Below, piece by piece: positions 1 to 7,100 of a stretch of 14,486 nt of DNA (positions are counted from its first letter, which is position 1; every line of letters begins with the position of its first letter). Below the pieces are notes generated by a model. It made no database searches. It worked only from the letters and a program-made list of their open reading frames with translations, and was not told the origin of the DNA. The stretch comes from an uncultured Collinsella sp. (lineage in GTDB: Bacteria; Actinomycetota; Coriobacteriia; Coriobacteriales; Coriobacteriaceae): NCBI GenBank assembly GCA_900556365.1, contig USOG01000021.1, positions 1-14,486 of the forward strand, in the 5' to 3' direction. A program made the position numbers and the translations under genes.

Positions 1-45
1 TTGACGCTGTTTATCAGTTTTACCAACCATATCGGAAGGTGTTTC

Positions 46-1962
46 ATGGTCGCATTCGATCGCAACCCGCAAGACTTCAAGTATCTGCGCCTGCTGTCGA
101 GACAGTTCCCCACCGAACAATCCGCATTTACCGAAATTATCAACCTCTCGGCAATCCTCAACCTACCCAAGGGCACCGAGCATTTTATGAGCGACGTGCA
201 TGGCGAGTACGAAGCCTTTATGCACATCCTCAACAACTGCTCGGGCGTCGTGCGCGAGCATGTCGACGAAATTTTTGGCGACACGCTCTCCTTTGACGAA
301 AAGGGCGAGCTGTGCACGCTCATCTACTACCCGCGCGAGAAGATCGACCTGGTCCGCAGCCAGCGCGAGGACTCGCCCACCTGGTACAAGACGATGCTTG
401 ACCAGCTCATCATGGTCGCTCGCTCGCTTTCGAGCCGCTACACGCGCTCCAAGGTGCGTAAGGCCATCCCGCGCGACTACGCCTACATCATCGACGAGTT
501 GTTGCACACGCACCCGGACGAGAACAACTATCGCGTGCGCTATCACGAGCGCATCGTGGAGTCCATCCTGGAGACCGCCAGCGCCGACGACTTTATCGAG
601 TCGCTCGCCTCGCTCATCAAGCGCCTGGCCGTCGACCACCTGCACCTGGCGGGCGACATCTTCGACCGCGGCGGCGGCGCGGCCAAGATTATGGACCGTC
701 TGCTCACCTACCATTCACTCGACATCCAGTGGGGCAACCACGACCTGCTGTGGATGGGCGCTGCGGCCGGTGAGCCCGCCTGCATCGCCACGGTGTTGCG
801 CAACAACCTTCGCTACGACAACTACGAGATCCTGGAGAACGACTACGGCATCTCGCTGCGTGAGCTTGTCGCCTTTGCCGATGCCACCTACACCGCCGGT
901 GAGTCCATCACCCCGCTGATCAAGGCCATCAATGTGCTGCTCTTTAAGCTCGAGGGCCAGATTATCCAGCGCCACCCCGAGTTCGATATGACCGACCGTC
1001 TGTTACTCGACAAGATCGAGCACGGCACCGGCACGGTCACGCTCGCCGACGGCAGCGTGTGGCCACTCACGACCAACGACTTCCCCACTGTCGATCCAGC
1101 GGACCCCTATACGCTCACGCCCCAGGAGCAGCACATCATCGACAAGCTCGTGTCCGAGTTTGTCACCGCCGATCACCTGCATCGCCATATCGATTTCCTC
1201 TATTCCCACGGCTCGATGTACAAGGTCGCTAACGGCAACCTGCTGTTCCATGGCTGCGTGCCGCTCAACGAAGACGGCACCTTTAGCAGCATGAACTGCC
1301 TGGGCACCTGGCACGCTGGCCGCGATTATCTCGATTTTTGCGACCACATCGCCCGCCGCGCCTGGCGCGTGGGCGACCGCGACGCTCTCGACTGGATGTG
1401 GTACCTGTGGATTGGCTTTAACTCGCCCGCCAGCGGACGCCTGGTGCGTACCTTTGAGCGCGCCTATATCGCCGATAAGAGCACCTGGGTCGAGCCGATG
1501 GACCCGTACTTTACGCTTACCAAGTCGCCCTCGGTCTGCGACGACATCATGCGCGAATTTGGCGTCGCGCCCATGGCATGTTCGCCGACCGGCCACATCA
1601 TCAACGGCCACACGCCCGTTAAAACCACCAAGGGTGAGCAGCCCATCCGCGCCGAGGGCAAGCTGCTGGTCATCGATGGCGGCTTCTGCCGCGCTTACCA
1701 TCCCAAGACGGGTATCGCCGGCTATACGCTCATCTCGAGCTCGCGCGGCTGCCGCCTCAAGTCGCACCGGGCCTTTACGACGGTTGCCGAGGCACTCACG
1801 CGCAACGTGGACATCGAAAGCGAGACCAACCGTTTTGACCAAGCGGACCGTCGCCGCATGGTGAGCGACACCGATACTGGCGCCAAGATCCGTAGCCAAA
1901 TCCAAGACCTGCGTCAGCTGCTCGATGCGTATAGAAACGGTGCTATCGAGGAGCGCGCCTAG
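46..1962 (+). CDS. fbp: Fructose-1,6-bisphosphatase, class III
   Basis: Hydrolyses fructose-1,6-bisphosphate to fructose-6-phosphate plus phosphate, the committed gluconeogenic step, in the cytoplasm. The protein has 638 residues, close to the roughly 640-670 of the Firmicutes-type (Bacillus subtilis Fbp) family. Metallophosphatase motifs are in order: SDVHGEY at 49-55, GDIFDRGG at 203-210 and WGNHD at 229-233. Family blocks LFHGCVPLNEDG (400-411), NGHTPVKTTKGE (520-531) and VIDGGFC (542-548) follow. The block INLSAILNLPKGTEHF near the N-terminus also closely matches the family. I chose the ATG at 46 because a GGAAGG ribosome site lies 6 nt upstream. The frame is open back to base 1 (TTG), but nothing supports that start. 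The upstream control region lies outside the window. Two hairpins and a GtrA-family gene follow. Identity is very secure; the start is likely. Confidence 0.96.
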   Translation: MVAFDRNPQDFKYLRLLSRQFPTEQSAFTEIINLSAILNLPKGTEHFMSDVHGEYEAFMHILNNCSGVVREHVDEIFGDTLSFDEKGELCTLIYYPREKIDLVRSQREDSPTWYKTMLDQLIMVARSLSSRYTRSKVRKAIPRDYAYIIDELLHTHPDENNYRVRYHERIVESILETASADDFIESLASLIKRLAVDHLHLAGDIFDRGGGAAKIMDRLLTYHSLDIQWGNHDLLWMGAAAGEPACIATVLRNNLRYDNYEILENDYGISLRELVAFADATYTAGESITPLIKAINVLLFKLEGQIIQRHPEFDMTDRLLLDKIEHGTGTVTLADGSVWPLTTNDFPTVDPADPYTLTPQEQHIIDKLVSEFVTADHLHRHIDFLYSHGSMYKVANGNLLFHGCVPLNEDGTFSSMNCLGTWHAGRDYLDFCDHIARRAWRVGDRDALDWMWYLWIGFNSPASGRLVRTFERAYIADKSTWVEPMDPYFTLTKSPSVCDDIMREFGVAPMACSPTGHIINGHTPVKTTKGEQPIRAEGKLLVIDGGFCRAYHPKTGIAGYTLISSSRGCRLKSHRAFTTVAEALTRNVDIESETNRFDQADRRRMVSDTDTGAKIRSQIQDLRQLLDAYRNGAIEERA

Positions 1963-1968
1963 CACCAC

Positions 1969-2023
1969 CCGCGGGGATTGGCTAAACTTGCTGAGTTTGT
2001 CATCCCCGCGGCGCTTCGGCGCC
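1969..2023 (+). promoter_or_regulatory. Two adjacent strong hairpins between fbp and the first GtrA gene
   Basis: CCGCGGGGAT at 1969-1978 pairs perfectly with ATCCCCGCGG at 2002-2011. Inside that loop AAACT (1984-1988) pairs with AGTTT (1994-1998). Immediately after is GGCGC-TTCG-GCGCC (2010-2023), a stem closed by the very stable UUCG tetraloop. The two stems share bases 2010-2011, so they stack or compete at the boundary. No T-run follows, so this is not a classical intrinsic terminator. It could pause or partly stop transcription, act as a processing site that uncouples fbp from the next gene, or shape translation of the gene starting at 2041. The structure is read directly from the sequence; its role is inferred. 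Confidence 0.55.
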
Positions 2024-2040
2024 AGCTTAAGGCAGGTACC

Positions 2041-2436
2041 ATGCAAAAGCTCCTTGCGCAGATCATGAAATTTGGCGTCGTCGGTGTCATTGCCACGGTT
2101 ATCGACTTTGGCATTATGAATCTGCTCCACTACGGTCTGGGCCTCAACATCCTAATCGCCAACACCAGCGGCTTTATCATCTCACTCATCTTTAACTACC
2201 TCGCAAGCATGAAGTACGTGTTTGCGCACAAGGAAGGCATGAGCCGCCGCCGCGAGTTCATCATCTTTGTCGTGCTGTCCGTGATCGGTTTGGTGCTCAA
2301 CGACGGCATCGTGCTGGCGCTCAACGCCGGCCTGGGACTCGAGGCCAATATCGCCAAGATCTGCGCCACCGCGCTTGTCATGGTCTACAACTTTGTGACC
2401 CGAAAAATCTTCCTGGAGGGCGACGAGACAAAATAG
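2041..2436 (+). CDS. GtrA-family four-helix membrane protein (first paralogue)
   Basis: A 131-residue polytopic membrane protein of the GtrA/DPMS family. Members are thought to move or present polyprenyl-phosphate-linked sugars for cell-surface glycan or teichoic acid modification. Four hydrophobic segments lie at about 10-30, 36-58, 72-93 and 105-122. Family-typical features are the FGVVGVIATVIDFG opening, the SMKYVF...REF stretch between helices 2 and 3 (57-73), and the C-terminal YNFVTRKIFLEG. I chose the ATG at 2041 with AAGGCAGG just upstream. The in-frame TTG at 1978 would add 21 residues encoded by the hairpin-forming DNA and has no proper ribosome site. It resembles the next gene closely around SMKYVF(A/D)H(K/R)EGMSR and SVIGL.LND. 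The transported lipid cannot be told from sequence. Confidence 0.85.
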   Translation: MQKLLAQIMKFGVVGVIATVIDFGIMNLLHYGLGLNILIANTSGFIISLIFNYLASMKYVFAHKEGMSRRREFIIFVVLSVIGLVLNDGIVLALNAGLGLEANIAKICATALVMVYNFVTRKIFLEGDETK

Positions 2437-2462
2437 CTCGAAACCCCTGCAGCATTACGGCG

Positions 2463-2502
2463 CCCACGGACGACGCGCACTCAGCGCAGTATCGTCCGTG
2501 GG
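2463..2502 (+). terminator. GC-rich hairpin after the first GtrA gene (terminator-like, no U-tract)
   Basis: CCCACGGACGA (2463-2473) pairs perfectly with TCGTCCGTGGG (2492-2502). A nested GCGC/GCGC pair (2475-2478 with 2484-2487) extends the stem. The hairpin lies 27 nt past the stop codon, the usual place for a terminator, but the sequence after it is GTGTCGCTCG, without a T-run. It may protect the 3' end or terminate weakly or with Rho. The function is inferred from position and pairing only. Confidence 0.4.
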
Positions 2503-2519
2503 TGTCGCTCGTTTACGGG

Positions 2520-2558
2520 CAAATTTTCAACGTTTGCGGATTAGCTCTTGAAAATTTG
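2520..2558. promoter_or_regulatory. Perfect 11-bp AT-rich inverted repeat upstream of the second GtrA gene
   Basis: CAAATTTTCAA (2520-2530) is perfectly repeated in inverse as TTGAAAATTTG (2548-2558), with a 17-nt spacer. It is strikingly AT-rich in a GC-rich genome and lies about 100 nt before the next start codon. TATAGT at 2568-2573 resembles a -10 box just downstream, but TTGAAA within the right arm is only 14 nt from it, too close for a standard -35. This could be an operator for a dimeric regulator overlapping a promoter. No known regulator consensus is recognised. Confidence 0.4.
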
Positions 2559-2655
2559 GCGAGTTCATATAGTTCTTGGCAAAGACCTTACGTTTCCCTT
2601 GTAAAAGCTCTAAAGTATCCTCTGCTCGATTCATCAACGCATTGGATGTGATTAC

Positions 2656-3063
2656 GTGCGCAAGGCGCTGGCACAACCTCATACCAAGCAGTTCCTCAAG
2701 TTTGCTGTCGTGGGTCTTATCTCCTTTGGCATCGACTGGGGCATGCTCATTGCGCTCGTCGAGCTGTTCCACCTCGACTTTTTGATGAGCACCACGGTTT
2801 CGTTTATCACGTCCGTCGTGGTCAACTACTGGCTCAGCATGAAGTACGTGTTCGACCACCGCGAAGGCATGAGCCGCAAGCGCGAGTTCACGATCTTCAC
2901 CATCCTGTCGGTGATCGGCCTGGGCCTCAACGACCTGTACATGTTTGTGGGCGTCACGTTTTTGAGCATCGGCTACCAGGCCATGAAGGCCATCGCCACG
3001 TTCCTCGTCACCTGGTACAACTACTTCAGCCGCCGCTTCTTCCTCGAGGGCGCACGGTCGTAG
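2656..3063 (+). CDS. GtrA-family four-helix membrane protein (second paralogue)
   Basis: A 135-residue integral membrane protein of the same GtrA family as the gene before it. Hydrophobic segments lie at about 13-34, 42-64, 77-100 and 108-124. It shares NYWLSMKYVF, HREGMSRKREF and SVIGLGLND with its neighbour, so the two are tandem paralogues. The start is GTG at 2656 behind a modest TTGGATG sequence. No nearby in-frame ATG would keep the first helix intact. It is followed 26 nt later by a strong intrinsic terminator. The gap of about 220 nt with its own dyad suggests it is transcribed at least partly on its own. As with other GtrA proteins, the lipid-linked substrate cannot be predicted, and no glycosyltransferase is adjacent here. 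Confidence 0.85.
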   Translation: MRKALAQPHTKQFLKFAVVGLISFGIDWGMLIALVELFHLDFLMSTTVSFITSVVVNYWLSMKYVFDHREGMSRKREFTIFTILSVIGLGLNDLYMFVGVTFLSIGYQAMKAIATFLVTWYNYFSRRFFLEGARS

Positions 3064-3089
3064 TCGATTCACTATTTGCTTGAATGTAT

Positions 3090-3123
3090 AACCGGTTGGA
3101 ATTCCCGTTCCAACCGGTTTTTT
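3090..3123 (+). terminator. Intrinsic terminator of the fbp-GtrA segment
   Basis: AACCGGTTGGAA (3090-3101) pairs perfectly with TTCCAACCGGTT (3108-3119) around a 6-nt loop, and runs into six T residues (3118-3123). This is a textbook Rho-independent terminator for the plus-strand genes, facing the convergent DUF4430 operon. Confidence 0.93.
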
Positions 3124-3162
3124 GTTTGCCGAGAGACCCGGCGACCCAGTCCCATTCGCATG

Positions 3163-3200
3163 AAAAACGGGCGGTCCGGATGTTGGTCCGAACCGCCCGT
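3163..3200 (-). terminator. Intrinsic terminator of the DUF4430 operon
   Basis: On the minus strand ACGGGCGGT (3200-3192) pairs with ACCGCCCGT (3175-3167). After one mismatch a further 4-bp pairing continues the stem. A run of five T residues follows (3167-3163 read on the minus strand). It lies 22 nt past the stop of the small DUF4430 gene and ends the two-gene operon, back to back with the plus-strand terminator. Confidence 0.9.
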
Positions 3201-3222
3201 CTGGCGCGCTATGTCGAGGCCT

Positions 3223-4125
3223 CTAGCCCGTTACGTAATACCAAACGACGTTGTCACCATTGGAGAGAACGTAGTTACTGCAGGCCGTCATGGGCGTTGT
3301 GCCGTTGACGGAGTACATCCAGCCGCTCGTGCCGCCGTACTGTTTCTCGGCCAAACCACCAATCGCAGAAACATACGTGCCGTACGATGAGCCGTGTGCG
3401 TTGACAGAAAGGCCCAGCGCGCACAGGGCATCGTAAACGGTGGCGCCTTCGTTAAAGGTAAAGGTGCCGCCAGAGGACACGGGATTGCCCACAGCGCTCG
3501 ATGTGACCGAAACCGTCACCGTAACGTAGTTGGACTCCTGTGAGCCGCTTTGGCTGCCCGAGGAGGCGTTTCCACCATTAGGGGATGAGGCTCCATCAGA
3601 CGACTGGCCACCGCCCGAAGAAGCACCGCCAGACGCATTGGAAGTATCACCGGCTCCCGTATTTTGGGCAGCGGATTTATCGCCAGACCTCTTGCTGTCC
3701 TGGCCATCGGACTTCTTGCTATCCGAGCTTTTGTCCGATTCCTTGTGCGAAGACTCGGAATCATCCTTGGCGTCGTTCGAGCCCTTGGACTCATCTTTTG
3801 CAGCATCCGAAGATTTGGAATCCTTGGAACTGGCCTCGCCCGAAGCGGTAGACGAGCCAGACCCCTTGGTGTCCTTGGCGACGACGCTCTCCCCCGTCAC
3901 GGTCTGAACGATCCAGTCAATGGACCAGGCGCCGCTCTCGGAAGGATGGACGAAGCCCAGCGAGACGACGATCAGAATGGTGCATGCGGCAGTCAGAACG
4001 CCAAGGAGTGCCTTGTGCCGTGGGGCGGGCGCCGCCGAAGCGGCGCCCTTTTGCTTTGGATCATCGAGCTGGATAAACGAGGAGTCGGGCTGTTGCCCGC
4101 TGGTCTCCTTGGGCTTATCGGGCAT
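3223..4125 (-). CDS. Membrane-anchored single-domain DUF4430 (transcobalamin-C-like) surface protein
   Basis: A 300-residue protein with a short polar cytoplasmic N-terminus (1-38), one transmembrane helix at about 39-60 and a long Ser/Lys/Asp/Gly-rich linker (about 84-198). A C-terminal DUF4430 domain (about 200-300) ends in GWMYSVNG...YVLSNGDNVVWYY, the hallmark of this family. The topology puts the domain outside the cell. DUF4430 is related to the C-terminal domain of intrinsic factor and transcobalamin that closes over cobalamin. Two cysteines (C235, C282) could form a disulfide. I chose the ATG at 4125, with AAGGGTG about 6 nt upstream. A GTG at 4134 overlaps that ribosome site. The gene overlaps the end of the upstream large DUF4430 gene by 11 nt, suggesting coupled translation, so it shares the cobalamin riboswitch. 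A direct cobalamin role is inferred from family and context. Confidence 0.85.
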   Translation of the reverse strand: MPDKPKETSGQQPDSSFIQLDDPKQKGAASAAPAPRHKALLGVLTAACTILIVVSLGFVHPSESGAWSIDWIVQTVTGESVVAKDTKGSGSSTASGEASSKDSKSSDAAKDESKGSNDAKDDSESSHKESDKSSDSKKSDGQDSKRSGDKSAAQNTGAGDTSNASGGASSGGGQSSDGASSPNGGNASSGSQSGSQESNYVTVTVSVTSSAVGNPVSSGGTFTFNEGATVYDALCALGLSVNAHGSSYGTYVSAIGGLAEKQYGGTSGWMYSVNGTTPMTACSNYVLSNGDNVVWYYVTG

Positions 4126-7100
4126 TACCGTCACCCTTGCCGCGCTTGGTCAGCACGAAGACGGCGATGAGCGCGAGGCCAATCACGCCGGCGGCAACGC
4201 CGACGATGGCGAGCGGATTGGTGCCAGTCTCCTGCTCGGAAGCACTAGAGGACTTCTTAGCAGTGGTCGTGGAAGCAACACCCGTATCGGGCTTGGAATC
4301 GGACTTCTTGTCGGACTTGCTGTCCTTCTTGTCAGACTTCTTGTCAGACTTCTTCTCGTCCTTCTTATCGGACTTATCGGAGTCCTTCTTGTCGGACTTG
4401 TTGTCCTTGGTCTCGGTCTTGGTCGACACCGTCGTCTTGGTCGTCGGCTTATGACCCGGGGCGACAGCGCCGCCAGCCTGCTGGCCCTTCGTGCCGGAGC
4501 CGGAGCCTGTGCCAGTGCCAGCGCCGGAACCGTTGCCAGCGCCACCGGTGCCACCATTAGTGCCAGAACCGCCATTACCGCCAGGGTTAACGGCATTCTT
4601 GGTCCACTTGGCATACAACGTCAGGTCGGCCGTCACCGGCGTGCTGAAATCATACGCCTGCGTGCAAGCCTCATCGGTAAACCAACCGCCGAAAGTGTAG
4701 CCATCGCGCGTCGGATCGGCCGGCTTAACCAGCTTGCCATCGGCCGTAGCAACAAACTTAGTGTCGCAAGCAGACCCGCCGTTGGAATTAAAGGCAACCG
4801 TCCAAGACTCAACGGCCCCCAGCTTGAACAGCGTGCCCGAGTCATTGATGTAGTACAGGTTGCCAGATGCATCGGCAATGACCGGAGAGTCACAGTACTG
4901 GTAATGGCCAGCCGCATCATAAATCTGCGTCGCCTCTGCATCGCCGAGCGTATAGCGATACACCCCACCACCAGCAGAGTAGCTGACGTAGTCCTTGCTA
5001 TCCGCGCTATTAACGGTGAAGTACACATAGGTCTTGCCGCCCTGAACACTCACCAGCGGAGTAGCAGCAATACCGTTAAATCCGGCCGGTAGCTCTTTAC
5101 CGTCAGCAGCGGTGACCATCGTGGTCTTACCAGTCTTCAGATTATAGAGAACCAGAGCAGATCCAGTAGCCGTCTGCCCACCGACAATCAAGTTGTCGCC
5201 AGACATCGCCGGGGCGCTCATGTTATTCGTAAGACCCAGGTCGACCGTCTTCTGCTCGCTCAGCACGCCCTTCGCCGAAAGCGAAATCACATGGAGCTTT
5301 CCGTCGTGCGTCATCTGATAGAAGGTCGAGCCATTGGACGGATCGGCGACGCAGTCAGCGTTCGCAAGGGTGCCGAGCTTCATGGTCGAAACGACATCGC
5401 CCGTTGCCTTATCAATGCACTTAAGCGTACCTGCGCTCGTGGGGACGATGGCGTACTTATCCGTCAGGGCAGCGCCAGTCCAATAATAGCCCTCAGCTGC
5501 GTCGATGTTCTGCCAAGAGACTTCGCCTGTGGTGATCTTGATGCGCGTAAAGGAACCGTTGACGTATTTCTTCCCATCAGCCGTACCTACATAGACGTAC
5601 TCGCCGTCCGAAACGACGGTGCAGGAGCTCTGCGTCAAGTCCGTCAAACCAGGCGTCAGCCACTTGCAGATCAGCTTGTCTGCAGTAATCGCCTGGACCG
5701 CACCGCCGTTGAGCGGAACGATGATAAGGCCGTTGGTATAGATCGGACGGGAGGTATAGCTCACCTTGGAGGCAAGCGGCGCAGAGGCAACCTTTTTGCC
5801 CGTGGACGAATCGATCTTAATGAGCTCGTTCTCGGTCGCGATGTACACAAAGCCGTTGGCGATGACAGGTTCGCTGCAGTTGGCATACTGCTGACCAGAC
5901 TCGGCCTTCCAATCGAAGGCCCACTTAAGACCGGAAGCCTGCGCAGGCGTCTTGGCATCCGTTACGGTCGAACCGTTGCCACTGTTGCCGTAGCCGGCCC
6001 ACTCGGCATCCCAATCAGGAGTCGTCGCGCTCGGATCCACGACAATCTTGTCGGGATCGGGCATGGGCGAATTATCGGTGGTATAGGCAAGCGTGACCTT
6101 ATCGCCGCTCTTGAGCGTAATCTGATTGGCGCAGAGTAAGGAGGGCTCTCCGTTGATATACAGATGCCAATATTTATTGGTCGCAGCATCCCAACCATAC
6201 GGCTTGTGATCGAACGGCGAAGTAATGGAATTCAGGAACCAGTACTCACCACTCTGGGAGCCGTTGTACGCAACGCCCTTGGCCTTCAGAACTGCCTCAA
6301 TAAGGTTCTGGGCCGTGGAGCCTTCGGGCAGAGAAACATTGCTTGCCGTGCCCCAACGCGTATTGTTCCCGTTGACATCGGGACCGATAACATCGGCGGA
6401 TCCAAGCACCTGACCGGGGAGGACATCGGCGTCAGCACCATACATAAAGGTGACGGCGTCACCCTCCTGGAGCTTGTAGGCACCGGCGCCAACGTCGGCG
6501 AACTTGCCATTTACGTAGAAGCGCCAATAGCTCTTGGTCGCAGCATCCCAGCCATAGGACTTACCATCAAACGGCGAAGTAATGCCGTTGAGGAACCAGC
6601 CCCAAGACGATTCGCCAGCATCGAGAGTAAGGCCGGTCTGCTCAAGGAGATCCTTGGCAGTAGAGCCTGCCTTGAGACTCGTCTGGCCCGTCGAAGCCCA
6701 AATCTGCTGCTTGCCGTCCTTGTCCTTACCAAGCACCTGAACGGAAGCATGAACGGAATCAGAGGGCAGCTGGTCGCCCCAGCCACCGTAGAACCACGTG
6801 ACGGTATCGCCAACATGGATGGTGACATTGTCCGCCGTATAGTCACTCGACTTGCCGTTGATGAACAGCTGCCAATAGGTCGAATAATCTTGGGGCGTAC
6901 CCAGTTCAACACCGTTGTACTTAAGGCTCAGAATGAAGGAGCCCGCAGCAACGGCGTCGATGCCATTCGCCTCAAGCGCGACCTTCGTAAGGTCAAGTGC
7001 GCTCGAGCCGGACGTCACCACATACTGCGCGTTATCGACCCAGGTCTGAGTCTTGCCCTGGGCATCGCGACCAATGACGGTCACATTTGCGGCAACCTGG

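Noticed and set aside
1978..2040. Longer TTG start for the first GtrA protein
   Set aside because: The extra 21 codons are the hairpin-forming sequence, lack a spaced ribosome site, and lengthen the protein beyond the usual family start. ATG 2041 has AAGGCAGG.
1003..2130. A 375-codon minus-strand open frame opposite fbp
   Set aside because: It is a shadow of fbp and the first GtrA gene and shows no motif or plausible ribosome site.
4300..4410. Short tandem repeats that might suggest a CRISPR-like array
   Set aside because: Units are about 9-12 nt, in frame, and encode a Lys/Ser/Asp stalk; there are no unique spacers.
3920..5092. A 390-codon plus-strand open frame rich in Leu/Gly/Arg
   Set aside because: It spans the junction of the two DUF4430 genes on the opposite strand. 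Its low-complexity composition mirrors the Lys/Ser/Asp stalk, and it has no family support.
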